This document shows, piece by piece, positions 34,190-45,003 of a stretch of DNA of 64,000 bases. The stretch covers positions 620,001 to 684,000 of the forward strand of contig JABMLP010000020.1 of assembly GCA_013176395.1 (NCBI GenBank). The letters are read 5' to 3'. The DNA is from Venturia oleaginea (taxonomy: Eukaryota > Ascomycota > Dothideomycetes > Venturiales > Venturiaceae). The notes under the pieces were generated by a model that saw only the letters and a list, made by a program, of their open reading frames with translations, was not told where the DNA came from and did not search any database. The translations under genes and the position numbers were made by a program. How positions within the stretch are numbered: the first letter of the stretch is position 1; every line of letters begins with the position of its first letter.

Positions 34190-35420
34190 TGATAGGAATT
34201 CGATATAGTTCTCATTGCAAGGGATGATTGCCCGTCAGCTCTGTGATAGATTGCCAAATATTTCCCGCTTCTACAGTGGTACGATGGTACATCATCTGGC
34301 TGTCCGGATCGGTAGATGCGAGGTAATTTGTGGTTTCTGTGATTCCATTGGTGTAGATCTTTCCGTTCGGTCTGAGATTTCCCCAAGGATATGCGTGTGA
34401 AGTGGTTTATGTATCCTTGATCATAGTTCTGATCATTGTCAAGTATGTGAGAAGAAAGATTAAGCCATGTTTGAGAGGTTGTTAGCGTAGGGTTGTCGCT
34501 GATGGTTGGATAACTGTAATGTCTCAGATACAGGCCCAATGAAAGATTGCGCGTTCCACACCATCTCACAATATTTGATATCAATGTGTTCTACAATAGT
34601 ATAGCAGTTTTCCAGGCAGTTCCTGGTGTCTGATCTGATCATGGGGTCTTCAATTCTGAGTCTTTCTCTTCTGCCCATATGTCACGCTTCATTTCGGAGT
34701 GTTTTCAATGCCAGTCCTGTTTCGATAAATTCCTGGTGTTACATTTCTCCAATTCTGCAGAAATCTGACGGTATCAATTTGACATTGAGAATTGTCTAGT
34801 CAGGGTAGTTGTAAGATACATGGTAGAAGGGAGGGCAAATGAGTTGCTAGCCTCAATGTAGGGCAGCACGAACTGCCAGTGTGTCGTCATGGCAGAGTTG
34901 AGGTCAGGGACAGGTTCGGATAGGGTGGCCAGTCGAAATTTGCTATGTCCGAGGTCCTCATTGGCAGAACTGACCAACGAGTCTATGCCCGCAATAGAGG
35001 TTGGAATAAGATTGGTAACTCGCAAACCATCACCAGTTTGCGCAAGAGGGATTTTCAGGAACGAGGATCGCCACGAATAACTTCCTGATTTCCGGCATAT
35101 AGATTAATATTAGCCTTGGACGCCGGAAAATAGACGGGGTGAACGTGGTTTGTTCCCGAAAAGGCACACGACAGAGCCTTTGTCGACCATTAGTAATTCA
35201 GAATCGTCGACAGTGACCCGGCCGCTGGAGGTGTAAGTTGGGCCTTCCCATCCCGTCAAAATCATCCAGGCTGTAATAGCACGGAGATGTTAGGATTCAT
35301 TGCGAGCTCGCTTGGATTCGGCTTGCCGAGTTGCTGCTCATTTGCACTAGGCTGGAATATTCGATGAGCAGGAACTCCTAGCTCAGTTTGAAGCCAATCG
35401 ACGAAATAAAATGAGATACT
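34190..35420 (-). pseudogene. Unrecognised coding-like blocks: degenerate or intron-rich gene
   Basis: Several minus-strand segments read like real protein but do not form one clean frame. Block at 35145-35271: AWMILTGWEGPTYTSSG... ELLMVDKGSVVCLFG. Block at 34774-35084: SFLKIPLAQTGDGLRVTN... SAMTTHWQFVLPYIEASN. Block at 34460-34678: CLENCYTIVEHIDIKYCEMV... A block near 34190-34395: AYPWGNLRPNGKIYTNG... NIWQSITELTGNHPLQ. Good branch/acceptor pairs precede the first two blocks (CCTAAC..TTACAG at ~35290-35271; GCTAAT..AATCAG at ~35115-35085), supporting genuine exons. I could not fix a start codon or join all blocks. It may be a multi-exon gene with changed splice sites or a decaying pseudogene. 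No family is recognised. Confidence 0.35.
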
Positions 35421-35642
35421 CTAGGACCCCACATTCGCGTGGAACAGTGACACTTGACCTTCTCCAACCTTCCCCATCCATCATCGCACTGCACCTATCG
35501 TGCCAACGAATTCACTCGCTCCTGACCACAGTCACTCCTTTGAACAACGACGACCTTCACTGAATGTGTCCCCCCTTCAAATAACAATTCACACTCTTTT
35601 CCCTTATCACACTCATTTAACAGTCATAGTCTGGTCGCGATA

Positions 35643-38004
35643 ATGTCCAAGTTCACTCCTTTTCTCCTTCTCTCTACCGTTACAGCGGCTGGCGATCTGA
35701 TCGGTGGAAATTGGTATGTGTTAGACTGCGCAGTTGCCGATATCAAGCTGACATAGCGCGAGGTATACATCGAGCACTGAGCGCCTCGCCTACCATGGAG
35801 TTGGAGGTGCTGGCGCTTACAATGAGGTGGTGAATATGGATTCCGCAACAGGAGCTTGCAGCAAAGCAGCACGACCATTTTCTGGACCTCTCGCTCCTTT
35901 CAACGAAGATGTGAGTGCAAGCGCTATGCTCCGGCATGTAACACAGCAATCAGGCTCGGATCGTCTTCCGAGTCTCGAGGGATGGTTGTGTAGTGCCGTA
36001 TCATTGATTACCTCTCACTCACCGATTCTCGGCGCTGAGCTCACACTCTTCACAGCTCTCACTCCACTTCCGTGGCCCACTGATTCTCCGCCAATTCGCT
36101 GCATACACGCCGGCTCAAGGAACGCCAAAGCGCGTGCGTCGCAACGATCATGCTGACTTTGTGGAAGAACAGAAGCTCAAACGCGCCGTGGGTGACAAAG
36201 TGACTGCCACCATCAACGGTGAAGTAGTCTCATGGATCAACCAGTACGACGGCGGTGCTCCCGCTGCGCCAGCTGCTCCTACAATCACAGTCACCGCTGG
36301 ATGTGGGCCAGCCAAGCGTGCGGTTGGAGACATGGTCGTCGCTACAATCAACGGTGATGTCGTCTCGTGGATTAACACCTACGATGGAAAGGCACCACCA
36401 GCGCCAACTCAAGTAGTGACGATCACAGTACCTGGATTATGTCCCACTCCAGTGCCAGCAGCTCCGACAGCCATACCTCCCCCGCCAGCGCCTCCAGCTC
36501 CGGCTCCGCCTGGTGAGTTTTGATTGTTTCAATAGCCCATCGAACATTTAACGGCTCCATGGTGGCTTCACCAATTATTACCCCCCGAGGTAAGGTCAAC
36601 TATCGTCTGCGACTTGAGATCAATATCTACAAAGCTCTGGCGAAGTCGTCTCTTGAAGTCGCCAGAAATCTTTGACGTTGTCCATATCAAGTCAGCAGGG
36701 TTTAATCCCAACCACCATCGTCATTATTGGGGGCCAGAAGGCAACTGAATTGATGGAGCCACTGTGACGTCGTGAGATGAATTCGCGCAGTTTGATATTG
36801 GACCTCACCATTAGTGAAATCTGTACTGATTACATTTCAGCACCGGCACCGCCTGTAGCTCCAGCTCCACCGCCAGCACCGGCCGCGCCATTACAGCCAG
36901 CAGACATGCCAGCAATGCTCTTTAAGGCACCAGGATCCAGCGCACCTGCGGTTGGTGATTGGAATCAGGTGGCCTACTTCAATTCTGACGGAAAGCGCTC
37001 AAATGGCGTCACCTTCCTCAACAATCGCGGCGGGCAAGGCTCTGGAGTTTGGGATACAAATTTCGGCAACTCTCTCTCCTACTCATCGGCGGACAGCAAA
37101 ACCGGAGCGGCTTCACCTGAGCTCTTCAGTGGCAATCTTGGTTCCGGTCTTGATGAGATCGCCATCTTCTCTGACGTGGCCTGCGAGAAGAGTGGCGACT
37201 GCGGTTACTCACGTCCAGGTGCTATTGCGTATAAAGGTTTCGCTGGCGCGCAGAAGGCATTCTTCTTCGAATTTCAAATGCCAAATGACGGAACCAGTGG
37301 TTGGAACCAGAACATGCCCGCGATCTGGGCTTTGAATGCAAAGGTACCACGAACTCAGCAGGTAAGTAATAATCCTACCCCTCTTACGCTCGCCTCTACT
37401 AGTTCTGCGCCTACACTAGTATATAGTACCGCCCCAACGTCTTCTTTTATATTTATCTAATTACCCCTCTTTAGTACGGTGCATGTTCTTGCTGGGACAG
37501 CGGGTGCGGAGAATTTGACATCTTTGAGGTTTTAGATCCCGGAAATACCAGGTAAGCTGCCAGAATCCACCGCATGACACTGGATAGGAGCGTAAACATC
37601 CAAGCCCCACCCTATATCCCAATCAAAGACGAAGGTTGGCAACATGCTCCCTTCCCATTGCAAGGTATCCTGCCTAGGCGTTACGAAAGGCTCGCTCGTT
37701 TCCAAAAGGCTAGGCGGTGCCTACTCAGAACTACGTATCCAAGTCTCCTAGCCATACATCATGCTGACACGTAAACAGATGCAAATCTACAGTCCACGGC
37801 CTCGTCCGGGGCGGCAGCTCAGCCTACTTTGTTCGACCTACGGCCAGCTTCAAGAAGGTTGCTGTTATTTTCGATAATGACAACGTCATGATCCGAGAGT
37901 TGCCAGGCAGTTTCAACTTCAGCGCGGGCATTTCTGCTGCCAAAATTGCAGAGCTTGCGGACCATGGTGTAGAAGCGAGCTCTGTCTTCTCTCTCTCCCA
38001 CTGA
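35643..38004 (+). CDS. TOS1: Tos1-like secreted cell-wall glucan-modifying protein
   Basis: Six exons (35643-35713, 35763-35910, 36056-36512, 36841-37361, 37475-37551, 37779-38004) give 499 aa with continuous frame. A signal peptide is evident (MSKFTPFLLLSTVTAAGD). The N-terminal DUF2403 region reads RLAYHGVGGAGAYNEVV... LHFRGPLILRQFAAYTP. Two ~45-residue repeats, each opening with KRAVGD and containing ATINGxVVSWIN, follow, then a Pro/Ala-rich linker. The DUF2401 region carries the catalytic-like motif CGEFDIFEVLD, similar to GH16-type nucleophile motifs, and ends in a Ser/Ala-rich tail. Dibasic KR sites before both repeats suggest Kex2 cleavage. The protein likely acts on beta-1,3-glucan in the wall. 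Introns of 328 and 227 nt are longer than usual here. Confidence 0.9.
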
Positions 38005-39044
38005 TGATTTCCATCTCTTTTGGTGACCGATGGAGGCTGTGTCTAAATATCGGCTATTTGCATTGACTGCATAGCGATGGTTGATTGGCGGTTGATTTGA
38101 TTTGTGGGCAGAGATACCGGGATGGATGCTGGGTTTTCATAATTTACTACCGGGAAAGTAGTCAATGTGAAAGCCGATGGGATTTACGATACGATACTGG
38201 CTCATGTAGGCCTTTGCTGGATTCGAAGCCAACATGCCAGGTCAAGCGATTTCCGTAGGATCATGTATTGATAGATTCGTACGAATAGATTCTCATGAAA
38301 ACCCAGGAAGATCCATCTTAGCTCCCAAAACTCTGCCGCTCGTCATGAATCCTGACCAAGTGCTCGCATATCCTTTTGGTGCTCCCGTGAACGGAGGAAC
38401 CTTGAATCAAGTCTCATTCTTCCGAGATGAGATCAGGTCTCAAGAGTCCCTGGTAATTTCCACGCCTCAATCGCCAGAATCTCTAAGCCATTGATCATGA
38501 CTTTAAGTTGGCTAACCGTTTCAAACAGCCTGTTTTATTCAGTGTTTTTGTGCACCATGCTCTTACTAAAGTCATCGCATTGCCATCTCCCTTTAGGATC
38601 AATATAGGAAAGGCAATCATGGGGGGAGGAGGTTTAAAACGAGCGTGATGAACAAGCTTGAATCGAGTGGTTGAAGATGAAAAGCCGTGTTGCTGGCGAA
38701 GTTGAAACCGAGGCAAGATCGTGGATTTGCCTCCTCGAAATCTTCAGATGCCAAAGCACCCCAATCTATCCAATTCAAATTCTATCACAAGACTCTGAAC
38801 ACTCGAATCGCAACTTTCCTCTGTCTCCAAAACACAATTCCAGTGCTCTGGACGAACAACACGACGAACTTCCGATTTCGACATATCCTGCCACCGCGGG
38901 ATTCCCCGCAACATTCAGCCGTCAACTACCTTAGCACAACCTCAGGCTCTTCAACATTTGGTAATTCGATTCAAGAAAGGCTCTACGCTACGCGAGCGCG
39001 TAACGAATAGCCCATGAGCTGTACACAACACGCAATCTCAAGTG
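38005..39044. other. Intergenic, no gene seen
   Basis: Contains the Tos1 3' flank and the Pex13 upstream region. ORFs at 38234-38494 and 38671-39010 have no domain and overlap each other in different frames. Confidence 0.4.
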
Positions 39045-40533
39045 ATGGCCTCGCCGCCAAAGCCGTGGGAACGAGCGGGTGCCGGGGGAACATCTGGTGG
39101 TAAGATTGTTTTGAATTCCTGCTTTTCCGGCCGACGAAATAACAAGATACAGCAGTACCATCTAATTCAGCCATGAACAATAGCAGTAGTACGACCACAT
39201 CCACAGACACATCTTCATCGAATCCTCCTTCGCTACCCCAAAGACCGTCCGCACTGAACTCGGTTGTGAACCAGACGGCTTCCAATTACTCCGGCTATGG
39301 TGCACAAAATAGAACTTACGGATCGTCTCCCTACGGCTATGGCGCAGGCGGTATGAACAGCTATTCTTCTCCCTACAGTGGGATTGGAGGTGGCATAGGA
39401 GGATACGGTAGCGGTATTGGTGGTTATGGTACCATTGGATCCATGTATGGAGGTGGAATGGGCGCGATAGGAGGATACGGAGGTGGAATGTACGGTCGTA
39501 TGGGCGGTATGGGCGGCATGTATGGTGGCGGGATGGGAGGCATGCCCGGAGACCCAAATAACCCCAGCTTAACGCAGTCCTTTAGCCAGAGCACGCAGGC
39601 TACGTTTCAGCTCATTGAGAGCATAGTGGGTGCCTTTGGAGGATTTGCCCAAATGTTGGAGAGCACATACATGGCGACTCACTCATCATTTTTTGGTATG
39701 TATTCATGGTATTTTGCTCAAGAGTAACAAAACTAATGATGTATGTAGCTATGGTGTCAGTAGCGGAGCAATTTGGAACGCTCAGACAGACACTTGGATC
39801 TGTGCTCGGAATATTCACCATCATGCGATGGTTTCGAACAGCGATTGCCAAACTCACTGGTCGACCACCACCAGCATCCTCGAAAGAGCTGACACCGGCC
39901 AAATTCGCAGCATTTACCGGGAAGTTGCCAGATGGCTCGCCCGCACCAACTCCATCCAAGAAGCCCTTCGTCATGTTCATGCTAGCTGTATTTGGACTGC
40001 CATATCTTATGGGTAAACTCATCAAAGCATTGGCACGTGGCCAAGAAGAGGCAGAGAAAGCGCGGAGAGAAGCAAATCCACAGCTTTACGAAGAAGACGC
40101 GGCAATGGACCCAACAAAATTGGAGTTTTGCCGTATCATGTACGACTTCACTCCTGAATCGAACAACAATTCTGTTCAGGGTGTCGACCTTGCTGTGAAG
40201 AAAGGCGATTTGGTTGCCATCTTGAGCAAGACAGATCCTATGGGAAACCCATCCGAATGGTGGCGGTGCCGAGCTCGCGACGGACGAATGGGCTACCTTC
40301 CAAGTCCATATCTTGAGCAAATCCAGAAGAGAGGTCAGATTACGAGTGGAAGTCAGTCGGGAAGTCCTCCAGACAGCCGAGCGCAAACAATGACTACCAA
40401 TGTCAGCGCCCCTAACAGCCGGACAGGCACTATGACTGAAAAGGCAACAGTCTCTGCTGTAGCTCCTAAGGTCGAGGGAAAGCTTGGTGATATAAGTGTT
40501 GACAGTTTTCAGAAAGGCCAGTTCTATTCATAA
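39045..40533 (+). CDS. PEX13: Peroxin Pex13 (peroxisomal docking complex)
   Basis: Three exons (39045-39099, 39153-39695, 39749-40533) give 460 aa. The N-terminus starts MASPPKPWERAGAG and runs into a Gly/Tyr/Met-rich segment with GGMYGG-type repeats (~85-175), as in fungal Pex13. Residues ~185-330 contain the hydrophobic membrane region (FQLIESIVGAFGGFAQMLES... LGSVLGIFTIMRW... FVMFMLAVFGLPYLMGKLI). The C-terminal SH3 domain (~315-385) reads FCRIMYDFTPE... VKKGDLVAIL... WWRCRARDGRMGYLPSPYLE. The family binds Pex5 and Pex14 at the peroxisomal membrane. Both introns are 53 nt. Confidence 0.95.
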
Positions 40534-41126
40534 GATTCTGTAAAAGCTGTTTAGGGGCCGGGTTTCTTTTGTACGCTATGTGGCAGTCTCTGTCTTGAAA
40601 GGCCTATACGGCTATGGGGGCTTTCTTTTAATGGACATATAGGCATGGAGCTCTGGAGTATCTGGCGTTGTGCTGGGTTTTTTGGGCACTATATTCATTT
40701 TTCGCCGGTTCTAGATGATCGAGAACATGATAATTTTACATACTGGATAAATCTCCATGCTTCGCAATATGATGATTATATTTCCAAATGGTTTCTTGGT
40801 TGATATCTAAACGCAACCTACAGCGCATGGGAGATCGACTGATGCCATTGATGTACAGAGCCGGTAGGTAAAATCACACTCCTCTCCGCGTTTTCTTTGA
40901 TATCAGGAATGCTGCCTGCTTCATGATTCTACTGACCGGACCTCACGTGTGTGAGACGGTTGGAGTGGGGCAAGCACCATCAGGCTGTTGAACTCTTACG
41001 CCGCCGTCCACGTCAACACTGCCCAGTACATTTTCTATGTAGTCTTCCTGAGCACTTCTGGCCATCACTCTTCCACAATCCAGATTCTGCCCCTCCATCA
41101 GTGATTCTCCAAAGTCTAACTGAGTA
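40534..41126. other. Intergenic, no gene seen
   Basis: Holds the Pex13 3' flank and the promoter of the ubiquitin-conjugating enzyme gene. No coding signal was found. Confidence 0.4.
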
Positions 41127-41708
41127 ATGTCGACAGGCTTCGCGTCCAAGAGACTGCTCAAAGAGCTCGGCAAAGTAAGCGCGTACGATCCGCGATGCCA
41201 ACATGATATTGACCAAAATCTCAGCTCAAGGAGGGAACGGCGCCGGGTATCACACTGGTATCTGGGGAGAATCAGCTGGATCTCTGGATCATGGATATTC
41301 AAGTCTTGGACGACAACCCCATCTACCAGAACGAGACATATCGGCTTGAATTCAGGTTCAGCTCAAGCTATCCAATCGGTAGGTTCATGTCACCGCAATA
41401 ACATTCTCTATTATACATTGTTGCTAATATCGTTCAAAGAAGCACCTGAAGTCGTCTTTCTCCAAGATTCAACCCACAAAATACCTCTACACCCTCACAT
41501 CTACTCGAACGGTATAATCTGCCTCGACCTACTCGACAAAGCAGCCTGGAGCCCTGTACACAATGTCGAGAGCGTGTGTATCAGCTTGCAGAGCATGCTC
41601 ACGGGCAATACCAAGCGGGAGCGTCCACAGGGTGACGAGGACTTCGTGAGGAGGAATACCAGGAGACCGCGGGACATCAACTTCTACTTCCATGACAACA
41701 CTGTTTAG
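41127..41708 (+). CDS. Ubiquitin-conjugating enzyme, UBE2W type (Ubc16-like)
   Basis: Three exons (41127-41174, 41225-41378, 41440-41708) give 156 aa, one complete UBC domain. After splicing it reads STGFASKRLLKELGK/LKEGTAPGITLV... YRLEFRFSSSYPI/EAPEVVFL... The HPHIYSNGIICLDLL motif holds the catalytic Cys95, and the family-specific end contains WSPVHNVESVCISLQSML and FYFHDNTV. The C-terminal HDD/HDN-type tail replaces the usual final helices and is typical of UBE2W, which monoubiquitinates protein N-termini. The second intron has a TGCTAAT branch site. Confidence 0.92.
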   Translation: MSTGFASKRLLKELGKVSAYDPRCQHDIDQNLSSRRERRRVSHWYLGRISWISGSWIFKSWTTTPSTRTRHIGLNSGSAQAIQSVGSCHRNNILYYTLLLISFKEAPEVVFLQDSTHKIPLHPHIYSNGIICLDLLDKAAWSPVHNVESVCISLQSMLTGNTKRERPQGDEDFVRRNTRRPRDINFYFHDNTV

Positions 41709-42138
41709 ATATGATGGAAAATGAGAATGAAGACTGTGACATGAATCATGGATTGCAATTCCTGGAAAGGCGTTTGATTAGTTTGGCATGTGTTGAGAGC
41801 GGCATGCATCAGGTCTTGAAGGAGTTACTGGAATGGACTTCCTTCGTCTATGATTGACGATTCATTTTCGAACTGTCGAGGATGCCAAAGAGTTTGAAGC
41901 ACACGTGTTTGACTGCTCTTCAGAATGCTATTCAGGCCTATGGAATATGCAGAATATAAATTCCATGTTTTCATTTCTCGATTCCGCAACACTGGAACCG
42001 TGACCCGTGATTAGTAACCAAGACTAGCCCAGTTTACCGTCCGTGCACCGAGAACTTCGAAAATCGAAAAATTTGAAGTTGAACCAACCTCTATACTCCC
42101 CTCATCACACCTCTCCCCCAATCTCTCCACACAGCAAC
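41709..42138. promoter_or_regulatory. Upstream region of the Ssb gene
   Basis: 430 bp between stop and start of two plus-strand genes. A pyrimidine-rich leader (cctctatactcccctcatcacacctctcc) immediately precedes the ATG. No clear heat-shock element array was seen. Confidence 0.35.
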
Positions 42139-45003
42139 ATGTCTTACGAAGAGACCTACGATGGTGCGATCGGTATCGATCTCGGTGCGTCAATTGCAAT
42201 TCCCCGCCCGGTTTCGAGCTCGCGAATCTTTACTGACTGCTTCTAGGTACCACATACTCGTGTGTCGCCGTTTACGAGGGCAACAGCGTAGAAATCAGTG
42301 CGTCCACCCGCGTAATCCGCTCGGACGATACTCGATCAGCTATACTTATGCGATTATAGTTGCCAATGAGCAGGGAAGCTTCACAACACCTTCTTTCGTC
42401 TCCTTCACAGCTGAGGAGCGATTGATCGGTGAGGCCGCAAAGAACCAGGCCGCCATGAACCCAGCCAACACCATCTTCGATATCAAGTGAGTGGAGGATA
42501 CGACAACACACAAGGAAGGGCAGAAGATCTGACGATTGTGCAGGCGTTTGATTGGCCGAAGATTCGACGATGAGACCGTCAAGAAGGATGTGGAGTCCTG
42601 GCCATTCAAGGTTGTTGACCGCGAGGGCAGCCCGTTCGTGCAGGTCGACTATCTTGGTGAGACCAAGACCTTCTCGCCGCAGGAAATTTCTGCCATGGTT
42701 CTCGGAAAGGTCAATTGATTCGATCCTGCTAACTCTACGATCTAATGCTTACTCAGATTAGATGAAGGAAGTTGCTGAGATTAAGCTCGGAAAGAAGGTT
42801 GAGAAGGCTGTCGTCACCGTCCCAGCTTACTTCAACGACAATCAGCGACAAGCCACCAAGGATGCCGGTTCCATCTCCGGACTCAACGTCCTCCGTATCA
42901 TCAACGAGCCTACCGCCGCTGCTATCGCCTATGGTCTCGGTTCCGGAAAGTCCGAGAAGGAGCGAAATGTGTTGATCTACGATCTCGGTGGAGGAACTTT
43001 CGATGTCTCTCTGCTTCACATCCAGGGCGGTGTCTTCACGGTCAAGGCCACAGCCGGTGACACCCATTTGGGAGGCCAGGATTTCGACACCAACTTGCTC
43101 GACCACTTCAAGAAGGAGTTCTCGCGAAAGACCAAGAAAGACATCTCTGGAGATGCCCGTGCTCTTCGTAGGTTACGTACCGCTTGCGAACGTGCCAAGC
43201 GTACCTTGTCCAGCGCCTCATCCACCACCGTCGAGATCGACTCCCTCTTTGACGGCGAGGACTTCACCGCCACCATCACCCGTGCCCGTTTCGAAGACCT
43301 CAACTCCAAGGCCTTCTCTGGTACCTTACAGCCCGTTGAGCAGGTCCTCAAGGACTCTGGTCTTGAGAAGAGCAAGGTTGACGAGATTGTGCTCGTTGGT
43401 GGTTCCACCCGTATTCCCAGGATACAGAAGCTTCTTTCCGAGTTCTTCAACAACAAGAAGCTCGAAAAGAGCATCAACCCTGATGAGGCCGTCGCATACG
43501 GTGCCGCTGTCCAGGCTGGTATCCTCTCTGGAAAGGCAACCTCTGCCGAGACCGCTGACCTTCTCCTCCTTGATGTCGTTCCTGTAAGTCAATAACTTTG
43601 GAGTGATGAGAACCTATGCTAACCATTCTTCCAGCTTTCTCTGTAGGCTAAGACTACTCCCGATCATGAGATCAAGTTGCTAACCAAACGAATAGCGGGG
43701 TTGCTATGGAGGGGAACATATTCGCTCCCGTCGTCCCACGGTATGTTCAAATATGCCTACCAGGGTTTCGTGTACTAACATTTTCATAGCGGCAACACTG
43801 TCCCAACTTTGAAGAAACGCACCTTCACCACTGTGAGTTTTAGATATAGTTCCCTCTTACCTTCCTTGCTTTCTGTTTCTCCTGTTTGATTTCTTTGCTT
43901 CTTTTTCTTTCGAGTGCGTGTAAAAGAGCATGGAAAGTGCAGCAGTCTCCATTGCACCCTCAGGCTTGGGTTGGCACCACATAATCGGTCATGTCGATTT
44001 GGGACATGTTTTCTCCAACAGCAGCACTTCAATCAGAGATCGATATCGATGATTTTCTGGCAACATTGTTCTCCAGAATTTCCAGGAATTCATCGACATC
44101 GCTCTCCATTTGAGCATGTGCTCTCAATGATGATGGCTTGAGGGGGACGACGGACAGACTTGCACTGGGCGGCGGTTTTGGCTTTCACTTTCACTTTTTT
44201 ACTTTTACATTCGCAGTAGTTTGGACAGCAGTTTACTAACTCATGATTCAACGAAAAGGTTGCCGATAATCAGCAGGCAAGTCACCCTCTCCTCCATTCT
44301 CGAGCTTTGCTAACCTTTGATTAGACGGTGCAATTCCCGGTGTGAGTTTCAACTTCTCCTCACCTCCTGCAAACACACTGACCCCATCTAGCTTCCAGGG
44401 AGAACGTGTCAATTGTGAGGATAACACCTCCCTCGGAGAGTTCACGTTGGCTCCAATTCCACCAATGGTAATCTTTCCTCCGCCTTTCCCGTTCACCGCA
44501 CACTCGCTAACATTCGCATAGCGCGCCGGTGAGGCCGTCCTCGAAGTCGTCTTCGAGGTCGATGTCAACGGTATCCTCAAAGTAACCGCCACCGAGAAGA
44601 CCTCCGGCCGTAGCGCCAACATTACCATCTCCAACTCGGTCGGTAAGCTCTCATCCGCTGAGATCGAGACCATGGTCAACGACGCTGCCAAGTTCAAGAC
44701 CAGCGATGAAGCCTTCAGCAAGAAGTTCGAGTCCCGACAACAGCTCGAGGCGTACATTGCCCGTGTTGAGGAGATGATCTCGGACCCAACGTCGAGCTTG
44801 AAGCTCAAGCAGAACCAGCGCAAGAAGATTGAGGACTCCCTCAGTGACGCGATGGCCCAATTGGAGGTCGAGGACGCAGCTGCAGAAGACTTGAAGAAGA
44901 AGGTATGTTGCTAAAGCGTTGTCTAGCCACTACAAAATACTGATTAACAATGCAGGAACTCGCGCTCAAGCGTACCGTTACCAAGGCTTTCGCCACCCGC
45001 TAA
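42139..45003 (+). CDS. SSB: Ribosome-associated Hsp70 chaperone, Ssb type
   Basis: Thirteen exons: 42139-42184, 42247-42297, 42360-42486, 42544-42709, 42762-43583, 43635-43642, 43696-43740, 43790-43832, 44259-44276, 44325-44341, 44392-44467, 44522-44902, 44956-45003. Together they give 615 aa, matching yeast Ssb1 (613). The ATPase domain has [41 protein letters not shown] and [12 protein letters not shown]. The substrate domain ([19 protein letters not shown]..., [17 protein letters not shown]) is encoded by unusually small exons. The C-terminus ends [11 protein letters not shown] without EEVD, as in Ssb rather than Ssa. Intron 9 begins GC (CAGCAG/GCAAGT). Intron 8 is 426 nt. Ssb works with RAC on nascent chains. 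Confidence 0.95.

Noticed and set aside
44120..44140. C-box-like AATGATGATGG in the long Ssb intron, possible C/D snoRNA
   Set aside because: No D box (CTGA) or terminal stem at a suitable distance was found.
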